A stretch of 64,000 bases of DNA from Melanocharis versteri. Lineage: Eukaryota > Chordata > Aves > Passeriformes > Melanocharitidae. The translations under genes and the position numbers were made by a program. Where the stretch lies: assembly GCA_013397845.1 (NCBI GenBank), contig VZTG01005240.1:196577-260576 (forward strand), given 5' to 3'. Below are positions 12,301-27,300 of this stretch, one piece after another (the first letter of the stretch is position 1; the number at the start of each line of letters is the position of its first letter). The notes beneath the pieces are model-generated. The model worked only from the letters and a program-made list of their open reading frames with translations. It did no database searches and was not told where the DNA came from.

Positions 12301-15300
12301 TTAGGTAAAAACTTTGGCCAAAATCTCCATAATACGTGTATCCCAAACTAGACGCTAAAAAACTGATGCGTTTTTTGAGTCCTGCTTGTGTTGGAAAGCA
12401 AAGCCCCAGATTTAAACAGTTAACTGTGGATGTGGATTTATAGTTCAGCTTTCAAAGATGTGGCCTTTGGCAGCTTCCAGGGCAGCACCTGTGCACTTGA
12501 GTCTGAGAGCTCCGTGGTCTTGTGGCAGGGAGCTCAAACGGGTGGCTTTGAGCAGCACTGGTGAAGACCTGCAGGATGCTGCTGGCCGAGTCAGGGATGT
12601 CTGATCTGCTTGTGAGCAAGTGTGTGAACGGACACAGGTTCCAGCCCACTGTTTTATAGCAGGCAAAATCGGGGTGGTTGTATTTGTGCCCAGCTGCCCG
12701 CATAAGTCTCGTCAGTGCTAATTTCAGCCATCCAATTTTAATTTGCTGTCGCATGTCTGCCAGAGCATTGCAGGAGGGTGGGAGGGAGGATATTTTCCCT
12801 GATGACTGCTGTTGACATTTGCAGAATAAAAGTGAAGTCAGCCGGTTGTTTGTTGGAGGTTTTGGTGCCTGTAGCAGTTCCGAGCCAGCCGGGATCGCCC
12901 AGTGCCTGTCACCCAGCTGGGACCTTCCCAGCTGCAGCATGGGGAAAATTGCTCAAGCTGTGTTGCTCTTGAACTTTGTTTTTTAGACCAGGGACGTCAG
13001 GGAAACCAAAATGATCAATCTTCCTGTACAATTTGGGGAAGCAAATGAGAAGGGATTGTATTCTTCTTTGCTGCACCCACAAAAAAAGGAAATCATTCAG
13101 GAAACGTTCACATACCCAGGCAGGCTCAGGGAAGCAGTGACGTGGGAAGGGACTGATGGCTTTGTGTACAGAAGGCATCTTGCAGCTTTGGTTTTCACTA
13201 ATGGCAGCTACTGCAGAAGCAAGGCAAAATTTGAGTCTACAGGGGGTGTGTGTGAAGACTGATGTTTTTTATTCTGGTGTTGTATGCCTGAGGTAAGAAC
13301 ATCAGAATGATGTGTTTGCTGGTGGTCCTGAAAAGTACCTCTTTGCTGGCTGGATCCAGGCTCTGTATCTAATAGCAATGAAAAGAACTTCTTTCCTAGA
13401 AGGGCGGTCTTGAACTTGATTTTTACGAATCATCTGTGTTGTTATTTCAGCAGTCTGGTGTATGCCAGGACCCCAAACCATCACCACTGTGTGCAAGTCA
13501 ATGGTGGGGACACCTCCCAGTGGGAAGTGGGGACTGAGGGGACAAAGAGAGTCTGAGTGAGCTGTGTGGCTAAGAACAGGAGCAGACAGAGAGCAGGGAT
13601 GATGCCAGCAATAAGCATGAGCCAAGACAGAAAAAATGAGAGAGATTTGAGAAAATTGCAACATAAAAGATGTAGCGGGAGTTCCTGTGGAGAAGAGGAG
13701 GTGAAGCGGAACAGGGAAAGAAGTGGGAGGAGGAGGAGGCGCTTCTACATGCAGTTAATAGCAGCCCCAAAGAGAGTTTTAATTGGAAACCTATTATAAT
13801 TATCCACGGTTTTCCTCCCATGTGTTTCAGGAATGCGTGTGGCAGGTACTTTTCCTTTTGGCTGGCTTGCTGATGCAGAGGGCACTGGGTTTCCAGCCAA
13901 GCGGCAGATCCGTGTTTGTGTTTACCAGACTCTGAGCAAACACGTTAATAATGTCATTTGTCGTGGGAGATGACTCTGCAAACTGATTTCAGGTTTTTCT
14001 GTAGCAGACGGGGAATGCACTCCCATTATGCCCTGTCTAAAGCTGCTCATTTTAACTGTTGAAGCATGAGCTGTTGTCACCTGGCAGGAAGACATTGACC
14101 CTAGTTGGTGCTAGAGGAGACCTTGACCTCATTGGTATGACCCATGGAGGCTCCCTCTAAATCCCCTGGGGGACTTTCTAAGTAGGGAAGGGGGTGAATC
14201 TGCAGTTTGTACATTCTTTATGTCTGGAAGGATGAAAAACAACCATTGAGGGTTCCTAAAATTCGTTTGAACTTAGTTGTCCTTTACCTCTTTGTGGGAT
14301 GCCAGTGCCACGTGCTGGAGATCTGCTTTGAATGCTGGTGCTCCTTCAGGGGCTTCTCTGAGCGAGGCAGGCACCTTTCTGCTTGTGGGCAAGCAGGACT
14401 CAGATGTTACGGGTGCATCTTTCAAATCCCTTTGGCAATTGAAAACAGAACAAGTGGAAACCAGTGGCCACAGTTTCAGTCAAAAGCAGCCACTTCCCAC
14501 CCCACAGAAAAACCCTTTGGCTGGTGAAAGTGTAGAAATTTGGAGGTCAGTGAGGGGTTGGGTTAAAGCCAGGGCTCGAGAAGTGGGAGCTGTGGAAGTT
14601 CCATAGCTTCTGCTGGAAGCACCTGTCTCTGTTTTGTCAAATCACAGAAGGGTGTGGGTTGGAAAGGTTCTTCACAGCCCATCCAGTCCAACCCCTGCCA
14701 TGGGCAGGGACACCTTCCACTATCCCAGGTTGCTCCAAGCCTTGTCCAGCCTGGCCTTGGACACTTCCAGGGATGGGGCAGCCACAGTTTCTCTGGACGA
14801 CCTGTGCCAGCTCCTCACCACTCTCAGTGTAAAACATTTCTCCTCTGTGTCCAGCCTAACCCTGGCCTGTTGCAGTTTAAAACTGTTGCCCCTTGCCTGG
14901 TATGACAGACCCTGGTAAAAAGCCTCTCTCTCTTTCATATAAGCCCCTTTTATGCATTGAAAAGCTGCAGGAAGGTCTCCCTGGAGCCTGTTCTTCTCCA
15001 GGTTGTCCAACCCCAACTCCCTCAGCCTTTCCCTGTGGAAAGCTTTGGTTTTATTGTGTGGGTTTGTTTACCTTGAGAGCACTAAACCCTTAATAAACAG
15101 CTCTTACCTGTCAAGAGTCTTCCTTGTGCCATCAACTGATTTAAATCTCTTTGAAGGGAAGGTGCTGACAGACTCCCCTTGCTGGCCGTGTGCCAGAACT
15201 GCTTCCAGATCATTCAAGGACACTGAATGATGGACGGAGATCTCTGTGTGCCCATGTTCATCCTCCCAGAACACGGGTGAGGCTGGTGAGCCTTTGGGGC

Positions 15301-18300
15301 CAGCCTGGTGGGCTCTGGGAGCTGTCAGAGCAATTTCTCCTGTTTCTCTCCAGAACATGGGTGTGAGGATGAACACTTAGGAGGGGTGGCTCTAGTTTAA
15401 CTTGGAGCGCCGCTGGTGAACACTGGTGTAAAAAGCATCCAACGTTTTCTGTCTCTTCTTTTTCACTTGTAGGTTTATCCTTCAGCCTAAAGGAGTGATT
15501 CATAATCAGCTCTTAGAAAAACAGAGAATAGCCGAAGAGAAAATTAAGGAGTTGGAGGTAAGTTTTTGGCAAGTAATGATGATGAAAGTAAAACATTACA
15601 GGTCAACAAGATGCTGTTTGCTACATCTCTTGTTTTTGTCTGGTAGTTTTCGTTCTGAAGGATTCTAACTAGATGAAACAGAGAGACTGCTACAAGTAAC
15701 CTACAAATAACTCCAGGGGCACCTGGTTCCTTTCCTAGATCTACAAACCAGTAGGGATTGATTGTTTCGCTCTGTGCCCCGATATCAAAACTGGGAGTGA
15801 GGGATTCAAATGAAATTAGTAAGAGCAAGGTCTAAAACAAGCAAAAGGATGTTTGTGTGGTTATAATTTGCAGCAGATAAGTGATGTTAGACTTCACCAG
15901 TGCTGTGGGTATTTAAAGGTTACACTGGCTCAGAACAATTGCACAAATTCATGGAAAAGAAATCCATCGAGAATTACCAAATATGTAGAAATGGCATCCT
16001 GCTCAGGAAGTCCCTGAGCTAAAAATGTCTGGAGGGTGGGAAAGTATGAGGAGGAAGTACCGTATAGGCCTGCCCTGTCCTTACACTCTGCCCTTAAGCA
16101 TCTGCTTGGGACTGCTTTTGAAGAGCGGATCTGTGGGGAGATGGGACTTTGTTTTGACAGTGTGGTCAGAGCACTTCTGTGTTCTTGTGTTTATCTGGTT
16201 GGAGTATTCAAGGCAGAGAAGGATATCTAGGAAATAAAAAGCAGTGTCTGCGCAAGTTCCAGTGTTCAAACAGGCTATCTAGTGAATCTTGACTATCTGC
16301 TTGTGGCTGCGTGTACAGCTTACAGTTCTTCTGAGAAGAAGTGCAAAATGTACTTTTCCAAGGCTGTTAGTGTGGGTTTTTTCATAATGCTCCTAAAATA
16401 TCATTTATACAAACCTCTGTTTCTTGGTCTTTGGGGAATGACAGAGAAAGCAAAGACCAAGTTGTGTCAAGCTGCTTTTCTCATCTGTTATTGTTTTGGA
16501 GAAAGTGATGTGGAGACCAAATAAGTAGGGACAAGCAGGAATAGGAAGTCTGTGTTCAAACCCACTCAGACCTGTGCAGTTCCATCTCTGTTGTCTCCTA
16601 CTTACACTAAAGCAGAAGTTTAGTCTGTATTTTTTTTAATCCCTTATTTAAACTCAGCCTGTCTGAGGGGCTTTGGAGCAAGCCCAACCCCTGATGTTGT
16701 GTTGCCTGGAGTGTTGCCAGACACTGAGGGGGTTTGTGTTTCTGCCCACGAGAACTCTTTCTGCACAGGTCAAACAAGTGCTCCGTGGACAGGCTGTGTA
16801 TCTAAGGGGGTGTGCATGCAAGGCATAATCATTTTTATGGTTATGTGGTAAAAGCAGTTGTATCCTTGCTCCTTTGGAGCCATCCCAGATGCCAGTGGCT
16901 TTGTGCAAAGACAGCCCTGCAGCTGGGGTTGGGGTTGGAGGACTTCATGGCAGCACCTCTGGGTTTGGAGGCAGATGGAATGTGGCTGGGAGCACCTCTG
17001 GGTTTGGAGGCAGGTGGAATGTGGCTGGCAGCACCTTTGGGTTTGGAGGCAGGTGGATTGTGGCTGACAGCCTGTTTATAAACTGCCCCTCGCTGCCAGC
17101 TCCAGTGGGCTGTGGTCAGCTTCTTGGCTACTGTGCCCTTCAGCTGTGCCATCTGGGCTTCTTCCTGTTCCTGGTGGGGAATTATCTTACCTCCTGAACT
17201 TCCCGATCACTGAGTTCAGCAGAATGGGTGGAATTTCCCACAAATTATAACTCTGTTGTTCTTACACAAAGCCTCAGAACTGGCTGCTTCACAAATGGGT
17301 TTTTTCTGCTTCATTGCTGAATCTCTGGTTATGGTCATTGAGTTGAAGTTTCCAGCAACAGTGACTGTCTCAAAAGGTGTTTGGAGTGGAAAGGTGGTTG
17401 CCACTTGGGTTGGTTTTTCTTTTTAATCATGAATAGTAGGGCTCAGATTGCCAACACATTCAAAGGTTTGTTTTAAGTAAACATTCGAGTCCATCTTTTA
17501 ACTGATCTCCTTCCAGTTGGCTGTGGCTGTTTTGTGAAGAGGGTTTTCCTTAGGCCTGGGATTCCCCTTGGAAGAGGACAAGCACTTGGGCTGACAACTG
17601 CTGGAAACTGAGATTTCAGGGGAAATACCTGAGTCCGACTCAGAGAGCACTTAGCACAGGAGCAGGGGATTTTGCTGTCCTGAAAACAAGTTGTGACCGA
17701 AGCAGGAAAGAATGTGAAACTTTGTGACCTTGTGCTTCCACCGCATCGTTGTAAAATAAATATCAAACCAAGAAAGGTTAAACATCTCTCCGTTCATTAT
17801 TAAAACTGGAAGGGGTTTAAAGCTTGGGTTTATATTTTACATTGTTAACTACCTTATGACTTACTCACGTTTCTCACTCTGCCAGCTGAATCAGGCTGGT
17901 CAGAGTAATCCCCCAGTACCCTATGGTGTGGCTGATCTCATTACACGTGTAGCTGAGCTTGAGGCAATTGTGCTTTGCTATGATGACATTATTGCCAAGG
18001 GATTGTGAAATGTGTATTTTTTGATACATGCCTGAATCTGAGAAATGCTCTCCCGTCTACCTTGGTGCTGTTTGCAGAGGAGTTTGCAGAGGGCTGGGTT
18101 CACTGCTGAGCTTTTGTGGAAATCCATCCAGCTGCATTGCAAGGAGATTTTCAGCTGTCTGTTCCTGAAAATGTGTCTTTAACTTGCTTCAGAGGTTTGA
18201 GCTGGTTTTGCTGACATTTACAGCTGCCAGTGAACTTTGAAAACTGTGAGGAGTTTTGTCCTTTTTTTCCCTCTGACACTCTCCACTGCAGTACATGATT

Positions 18301-21300
18301 GCAGTCATTCCCTTTCCCTCGCTTCCCTCTCATGGGTTTCTCCACTGTTGAAGCAATGCATTGTATTTTTCAAGGCAGCATCACAAAATTGATGGGATAC
18401 TGCTGGTTTGGGCCTCCTTGCAGCAAGGACAGCCAGACCTGTCCTTGTAAAGGGCTGGGGAAAATAAGGCTTGGCTGGAACACGCATTATGCCTGGTGAG
18501 AGGAGCTGTGTTCTGAAAGCACCAAGGGGTCTGGGTGTGGATGAGGGGGCAGTTAGTTATTCTGCAGAAGTTATTCTGAAGAAAACCAAGGGTAGCTTTA
18601 CCCTGGTTGTTAAAGCTGTGTATGGACATGAATATATAAGTATATCTTTTGAATCATAGAAGGGTTTGGGTTGGAAGGGACCTTAAAGATCATCTCATTC
18701 CACCCCCTGCCATGGGCAGGGACACCTTCCCTAGAGCAGGTTGCTCCAGGGATGAGGCAGCCACAGCTTCTCTGGGCAACCTGTGCCAGGTCCTCACCAT
18801 CCTCGTAGTAAAGAATTCCTTTCTAATTTCCCATTTAAATTTCCCCTCTTTCAGTTTGAACCCATTGTTCCTTGTCGTGTCACCCCTGATGAAGAGTTCC
18901 TGATGAAGAGTATCTCTCTGACTTCCCTGTAGGCCCTTTCAGGTCCTGGAAGGTGCTGTGAGGTTTCCACACAACCTTCCCATCTCCAGGCTGAACAGCC
19001 CCAATATTCTCAGCCTGTCAACTCCATGTGCACCTGTGTGGCATTCTGAACTTCACAGCTTGTATCTAATCCTTTGGAATCCAAACAGACTGCCCAGGCT
19101 TGCTGGCACAAAGCTGTGCCTGCTGGCAGGCTGTGCCAGCGGGTTTTACCCAAACCTCCAGAGGTTGGTGCCATCAGCTCCCTCACACACCAGCATGGGA
19201 CACGTCCTGCTCAGCAGGAGCCATTGGATTTTTCCAGTCCTGATACTATCAAATTCTTGTTGTGTTTCACGGCACAAGGGGTATGTGTTAAATCTATTTT
19301 GAAAGCATTCTAAAGGGATGAGCACAGACTCTTTTTAGCTCAGCAATGTTTGTGCAGTATTAGGAGAAAAACCAAGTAATGTTTTTCTTCCCTTGTTTTT
19401 AAGGAAACATGATATGTGAGGGGTGGAACAATGCTTTGTTTCAGGAAATGTTATCCGTTTCCATTGTAGGGCTAGATGGATTCTGTTTTTAAATGTGGCA
19501 TTTTAAAAAGAACAAACTCTATGATGTTATAAAGACATGGAAAATTGATTCTTCATTAGGGGTGGAGAAAGTGATTATCACTGTGTGCTTTCTCTGATAA
19601 TATCTGATAGTCCCCTTCTCTCCTGCTATATTCAGCTTGTTTAGTTGTCAGGCGTTGTCAGACTAAATTGCTAAAAATAACAAATAAGGGGGAGGCTCTG
19701 CTGGGCAGCTCCGTCTGCTGTGTGCCACTGAATTTAGCTCCTTCGGGAAAAGGGCAAAAGCAACCTGCAGCTTTCTGGTTGAATTGGATTTTGGTTTTAA
19801 ACTCTGACCACAACATTGCTGTGTGCTTGTTTCCCAGGCAATTCTTCCACATGCCTGTGGGAGACTGAAAGTTTACTGCTGCAGAGATAAAGGGTTGGTT
19901 GGTTTCTTCTCTGGCTGCCCGGAGTAGAAAATATAATCAAGAAAGCTGTACCTAAAGGCTTGATTTCTAATTCAGAAATCCTTCATGTGATCCCTGAAAC
20001 ACCATGTCCAATTTCCCTATCCCATGCAGAAAATCTTTGCTCTCCTTCCTGGTGGAAGAAGGAACACTGTGCCCTCAAACACCGCTGTGCTCCTCGTTTA
20101 AAGCCTCAGCAAAAAAAAAAAAAAAAGGCAGATATTTGCAAAGCTGAAGTTACAAAATGAAAACACTGAAACACCTTCAGGTGACCACCGACCTCTTCAG
20201 TGGTGTTGCCTGAGCACAATCTTGCTCGTGCTACGGCTTCCATTTCTCTAATCCTCTTTTTCTGGGAGCTTTGAAATGGCTTTGCTGCAGCCCTGAGGCG
20301 GAGTGCTGGTGCCCCTGCCGTGATGAGTTGGCTCTGACAGTTGCCACAGCAGTGTTTTCTTCCCCTGTGGGAACAAAGATTCCGGCAGGTGAGGTGTGGC
20401 TGGGGAGAAGCCCGAGCCTGGGGCAGGTATGGCTGGGATGGACCTGCCCAGTGTGGCCCTGGCCTCCGACGTGCTCCGGTGGCAGCTCTCCTTCGTTTTT
20501 ACTGAAACCCTCAGCACGGAGGCCAATTCTGTGGGTGGCTTTAACGATGTGAAAACAAGTCTCTTGAGATTTGTGGTGCTCTTTGCAGGCCACGAAGCGC
20601 TCATCAGAAGGTAGCAATTGTTAGGCTGTTCCCGAGTTAGACCCATTTCTTGCAGGGATTTACAGCGCAGAAGTTCTCATCGCACGGTTTGCTTGGGGTA
20701 GGCCAGTGCCCAGGAATGTGTGGTGGGCTTTTTAACTCAACAGGGGGAAATAAGGAATGCTCCTGTTTGCTTTGGAGAGGGGAAGCCTCAAGAATAATCC
20801 TCTGTGCATTAGCCTGGAGCAGATTCTACTTTGGATGAGGGTGCTGTTCCCTCATTCCGCTGCTGGCATGTGCGCACGTAGTGGGGGCAGGATTTTAAAC
20901 ACACGTTGTCACTGAAGTTGTCCCTTGTTTCTCTGTGTGTGGATAGGCAAGGTCAGTCCCTCTGCTTGCTGTAGAGGGAGGCAGGACACCTAATGTGGGG
21001 ACAGGTGGAGTATGGAAGTGGATTTACCGTGTAGGATTAGTATTTGGGCTTGCATGGATATTTTAGGAGGAGGCTGAGAGATCTCCACAAATGATGGATG
21101 TTAGTGTGAGGATGAGCTGCAGGACATCATCAGACCCTCGGTGGGGACCAGGCCAGGCAATACCCAGCATCTTGCATGGCTTTGGGAGTCTGAGGCAGCT
21201 GTGGGTGTCTGGGCAGGTCCTTCTGGACACGATGTTTGGACTTGGTGACGTTCCTGGGAAATGTGTTTCATCCCGACTCTCTTGGCTGGTGTCATCCCAC

Positions 21301-24300
21301 GTCTGAGTCTGTGCCCTCACTGAGGGCTGCTCCTGTGTTTCAGGCTGCTAAGCTGGAGGCTTAGCTTGCTTTTTGAGGACATGGGTGGTCCAGCTGCCTG
21401 CCTGTCAGCTGTGGAGCATCCACAGGCACTCCTGTGGGAGAGCAGAGCGCAGCCTGCATGGGCAGAGCTGTTACCAGCAGTCTGCCCTCCATGAGAGCCT
21501 TGTTTTGAAGAAGGGAGTAGCCAAAGCTCATTTTTTTTTCCTATAGGTCTGTCTGTCTTACAGGGAGGAGAACCTGTGTTCTCATTCCTGATTTTTGAAA
21601 TGAAAGATACTCTGAGCAATGAGAAAAATAGGCTTTAAAATGGCAAAGCATTGAGGAGGTTGAGAGTGTAGTGGACACAGAGCTAACGCTATCAGCACAA
21701 AATCCTGCTTTGTGGAGGGGCCCTCTGACATTGGACTGGGGCCACACAATTTAAGGTAAATACTGGAGGAATTGGGGCATAGCTAATGCTGCTCTAATTC
21801 TTTCTGTTCCCTAAACTGACTCTGCTGATGGTTACATGAAGAGCAGGCCTTCACAGCTGTGAGGAATCATTCATTTCGCTTGCTTTTCAATGTTTAAAGC
21901 CTCAAGGTCTGTCTTGTTTGTCAAAAATGAGGGTGGCAAAGGGATTGTATTCTTACAGCTGAACTTCATGGGTGTTTCTCTGTTATGTGACTGTCACCTT
22001 TCATCGCAGACAGATGGAAATCAGCTGTGTGCAGCCAGCACCTTGCAGATTCTAAAGGCAGCAAGTGCTCCTCAGTATCTGCAGGGAAGGAGGTGGGTCT
22101 GTTTGAAAGCTGGCTCTTAGTCCTATGTTAGATTTGTTAGATAAGGATCAAATAACAGTATGTTCTGCTTTGAAAATTGTGTAAGAAGCTTGTCATGTGT
22201 TAAATAGTGCACAAGTCACTGGTTGCAAAACATGATGTTGGAATCTTAGGGGCACAGGGAGAAGAAATTCTCACATTTCAAAGGGGAAAGGGGATTCCCA
22301 GCTCTCTGGAGGGGTCATCTGCCACCTTAGGCCTGGGATGGCTTATAAAAACTGATGTCACACTGTGTTTTTACGAAGGGTGGTTGTGGGTGATGCTGAT
22401 TTGAGTGCAATGACGTGTATTTGTATCATCACATGTGTGTGGGTATGCAGTGGCAAGGCTGGATCTTTCATTTGGAGCAATCATTCACTGCAAGAAGTTG
22501 TCGAACTCCCAGATTTTTGCAAGCAGTTGTTTAATTAGTAATTCTTTGTTAGTCTTCCCTGTACTGCAGTCTGCAAAGTAAGCACACAAACCAGCTGAGA
22601 GGGCAAAGGCTTTATGAAGGAAGAACTGGAATTTGATGACTTTGCTTTCATTGTTCCTACCTTTATTTTTAGGTGGATAATTGTAGATTTTAAAAGCAAG
22701 AGAATAATTAACGTGGGGGTTGTTTGCTTCCTTTTAAGTCCTTTAGAGGCTAGTTATAGACATGCTTTCAAAGTAAAGGCATCTCAGAACTTGTTTTAGA
22801 TTTTTTTGAGGGGGAGGGGGATTACTCTTGTATAAAAAAACCCCAACAACCTAACAGAGAAAACTTTCCAAGCAACTCTTGCTAGTACACTTACATTCCT
22901 TTGTAATTCAGAGGAAAGTGAAACGCATTATGCATGAATAAAAACCCACTTCTGCTGCTGTGTCTAAATGGTTTTGTCCATCCAGGAACCTACATTTAGT
23001 CATTTGAGGCTGAAAACATTGCTTGTTTCCTCTGATTAGCATTAAGCTGCTTTTCTGGTTACACTGAAATCATTTTAACACCAAGTTGGTTGATAAGTCT
23101 GTCTTTTTAGAGCAGGGTCTGATTCATTGTCAAAGCTCCTTTGTGCTTATGGCTGCACAAGTATCCAAAGCAATGAGCTGAGCTGGATGCGAGTCCCTCT
23201 CCAAATTCCTCCTTGCATGAGTAATAATTAGTCACAAACCCAGCAGTGCTGTCCTTGCCTTAGTCACCAGGCCCCTGCAGTGGCTCCTGGCTGCCTTTGT
23301 GCCAAGCAGCTCTGGGGAGGGGGATTATCTGTGGCCGATAAACCTCCATCCTGCTTCCATCTCCTCCTCCATCTCGCCTGGGGAGAACAGGAAACGATTA
23401 TTTGGAAAGCGTGCTGCTGCCTGTTGGAGCCCTGACCCAGCCCTGAGTCAGCTGAACAAAAGCCACACCTTGCTGCCAGGTATGCGGGGCAGCCCTCACG
23501 TCACGCTTCCTGCTGTCCCCACTGCCCAGGTCACCCCCTGCTCTGTCCCTAATGCCTTGGTGGTGGGCATGTGGCTGCCCTGAGTTCAGGGCTGACAGAA
23601 CTGGGGGGAGATGCTGCCTGGCTTGGAGTTGACATCATCTTTTTGTTGCTGATTTGTCATTGAAATTTATGGAAATGATTTTTCTTTCTAAAAGCGGCCT
23701 TGTTTGGCCAGGACTGCAAGAGCTGAAAGGTGTGGTGTGGTTTTGCAAAAGTCCTGCTGCCAGCAGGAATCCCGATGAGCCACACCAGCTCTGCGGGACC
23801 ACAGAAACTGAGGCACTGGGTTAGGGAACTTACCATGTTTTGCAAGAGGCAGTTTGGTGAGGGACGCTTCCGCCGAAACAGAACGTGGGGGTTTTCAGAA
23901 TCTGGGTGAGTTTCCCCTCCCCAGGTTCTCTGTTTGACCTGACTCTGCTGTCATAACCTGGTTAGGGCACAGTATCTGACCTGGAGCAATGTGCTCCTGG
24001 AAACTGCTCTAAGTGGGGAATTGTGCCAAGAAGGGGTGTCCCTAAAGGAATCCTTTGGGTTGATAATACATTTCTGCTGCCACCTACTGAAAGGTTCTCA
24101 TCGACTTGCTTTTGTAGTAGTTCACACCAGGCTAGGGTGCAGGAGTTCACTGGAATAATCCGTCATTTCCCACTCACCAAGAGCATCTGTCTCCATCTCT
24201 GCTGGAAGTGCTGTCCTGTGGCTTGGACAGTGGGTCCCTGTAAAGTGCTGCTGCCACGGGGCTGGGGTTGGGCAGAAAGGCTGGCAGGCAAGCTGGCTTT

Positions 24301-27300
24301 CTGCCCCTTTCCTTGCCTCTTCTCTTGAAGGTACCGAGTCTGGAAGTTAATGGGGGCTTTTCCAGCTTAGCTTTTTCAGAGTATGTTCCTCGAGGTGCTT
24401 CAGTAATGATGGGGGAAGCCCAGCTGGTTGTGCTGTGGTAGGATCAGTACACGATTTGCACCAGCAGTTCTTTAGGCAGGTGCTTTTAAGGATTCTCCTG
24501 AGTTGGCAGATGCAGTTGTGTGCTTGATGTTTTCTCTTCTGCACTTTAACCCGGGTAGTTCTGAAGTGACTGCGGGTCCCCGTTACCTTGTGGAAGGATG
24601 AGATGAGGAAAAACACACAGGTCTGAATCATCACTTCTCCTCTTAGGTATATGGCATCACGCTTCTGTCAGCAGCTGTCGTCAGAAACCAGCTGGGCTCC
24701 CTTCCTATTCCAGCTCATTCATTCTTGAGCAAACTCTGGGCAACTTCCTGAGGCAATAACTCTGCTTGGAAAGCCTTGAAGTGTATCTAAATATTTGGTG
24801 GTTGCTGTAGAGTGGTAATTCCCAGTGTGTACATGTGCCACAGTGTTGAGCTGGGTGAGGACCAGTGCTGGGTGGACCCACCAGGGCGTAGGGCTGCCTG
24901 CAGACCTACCCCACCCCATTGCTGGTGTCCACTATTTCGGCTTCTCCTGGAGCAGGAGCAGCTGGGTGCTGTTCAGCAGGTCCACCTCCTTCCTGTTTCA
25001 AGTGCAATCCCGTTAAACAGAGCACGTGTCAGCACATCATCTTGCATGAGCTTAGCCTGACCAAAATGTTTGGCTTGCCCAGGGTGTGCGTGCCAGGGCT
25101 CGGAGTGCTGCTCTCCACAGGGAGTTTGGGCACTGCCAGCCCCTGAACATCAGCAGTGGCCCCAAGACTGAGGGCAGCTCGGGCTGCTGCTGCCGGCCCC
25201 CAGTCCCTGGGCAGCACAGTTTGCTGTCCTCTCAGGGAAGATCCTTCTCCAGCCAACCACGTGCTCCCAACTCGAGCTCGGGATCTGCTGATCACTTTCC
25301 CACAGAGCCCTCAGGGAACGCCAGAAATGGTTTGAGTTAACTTTGGGGGATACAGAAGCTCTTGGCTAGCCGCAGGTTTGCTGAGGTGGTGTCACAAGAT
25401 GAGTTGTCTCAGGGCTCCTGTTTGAGGCACTGCATCATGCCTGAAGACTGCAGCGTTCCTCAACGGAAGCCTTCTGAGCGTGAGAGTGGGATGCCAGAAT
25501 CTGGTGGCTGGTAGCCAAGCATGCTGAGAGCCATGGGAAGGGAGGTATTCTCTGGGAAGGGACCTGCCAGCTTGTTTTGTCCTCACAAGTTGGGTGTAAA
25601 ATGAGTTCATAGAAAAACAGTTTAAAAAACAAAAAAGGGAGATAGAAGAACAGGCTGAAATGAATAGGCATGTTCCAATACTAGATCCTTAAATTTCCAT
25701 GGAGACATTTTTGTTTGGGCTTAAGCAAATCTGTGTTTGCAGGTCAGAGGTTGAAGCTTTCTTTCATTTGCGGAGGTGACGTGAGAGAATTGGAATTTGA
25801 AGAGCAAAAAGTTGATGTTGAATGCTAAACCATGACTTGACACAGGAAACTCAACTCACCTGTGAAGGGGGGGAGGGTATGGCAGTTGGGATGGGCAGGG
25901 CTGCCCTGTCTGTTCCCCCTGGGAGCACGGGGCTGTTTGGGCTCTTGGAGTGGGTGAGAATGCTGTGCCCTGTTCCACTGAACCACTGGCTTGAGCCAAG
26001 GCCCTGCCACACGCAGGGCTGGTGGCGGCCAACCCGCTCTCCCTGAAGGCAGCGGCGGCTGAATCACAGTGCTGGGGGGAAGACAGTGCTTTGATCATCA
26101 AAAGCCCATCCAAGAAAAGCTGATTAATAGTTTTTTCTTGCTGTGGAATCTGTGGATGCTGGCTCTTTAATCTGCCAGGAATGCCAGGTCCGGGTGCGTC
26201 ATCTTGAGAAGCTCTGGCCTCTCCAGCAGCGTGATGCAAGGGGAGCCGAGGTGGGAGGCTGCAGCAGGAGGTGACTTCCTGCCGTGTCAAAAGGCCACGG
26301 GCCACTTCTGCTAACCACAGCTCCTTTTCTTCTTTGGGGCGTGAGCTGTAATTGTATTTGCATTCAATCTAGTCTTTCCACAGCTGCTGCCAAAAGCAAA
26401 CAGCGTGGAGTTGGTCAGGGAGCAGGCACTGCTTGTGATGGGGAGTGAAGGGCAAGGGAGAGCCGAGGAACAGGGTGGTGGCTGGGGTGAGTCCTACCAC
26501 GTTGTTTGGCTGCAGCCACCTGTGCCAGGGCGCAGGCTGGCCATGCCAGCACCCCTTGGTCAGGAGTGTGCACAGCAAGGGCTGGCTCGTGGTGCTGCCC
26601 GCACAGCCCCTGCCTGGGGCCGGCCAAGCTGGTGCTTCCAGGAGTCTGCACTTCCTACACCAGCAAAACACAGGGGCAGCTGGGGCTGGTGGAACCCCCG
26701 AAGCCATTGCCTGCAGCCCCCCACAGGTGCTAGCAGTGGGCTTTGCATTCCACCAGGCCCGTTGCCTATCAGTGCCCTGCCCTTCCTTCTCCTCTTTGCA
26801 GGCAGGGCTGGGGCTGGTGGGGCCTTCCCTGTGGAGCTGTCAGCTGTACAGCCACCATTCCTCCTGGGAAGGGCTCCTGGGAGATGGATGTGCGTTGCCT
26901 GTCGCATGGGGCTGCCTGAGTGGTCAGTCCCATTTTTGGCTGCACCTCTGATGATGTGGGAGGCGGTGTTTTTAGTCTATATAGCTGTACTGAACCACAC
27001 ACGAGTGCACCCCTTGCCCCACACACCTGTTTTAGGAAGGCTGCAGGAAACCTTGGAGGTGAAGGCTCCTGAGAGCTGGGGAGAATATGGGCCAGGTTGG
27101 TGACACATGTATACTCAGGGGTAGGAGAGGTGCAAAGTGCAGTTTCTGAGCCCCCAGGATGTGCTGGGAGGCCCAGCTGGTGGGATTGGCTCTGCTGCCC
27201 AAGGAGGGATCTTCTTGCCCTCCATCCTTGTGCCAGACAGCTATTAGCATGGCAATTCTGTTTCCAGAAAGCAGATTTAGGTGAGAACACTTCCTTTGGG

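Larger units (their letters stand above)
342..15472 (+). other. PFDN1: PFDN1 intron 2
   Basis: A 15.1-kb intron without a recognisable nested gene. It contains a sense CR1 copy (428-862), an antisense CR1 copy (14638-15040), an assembly gap in an A run (7430-7442), poly-T/poly-A tracts (for example 3680-3710), a strong hairpin (4350-4419) and a CpG-rich patch (about 8900-9130). The rest is AT-moderate single-copy DNA. Open frames here are short and show no family resemblance. Confidence 0.85.
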
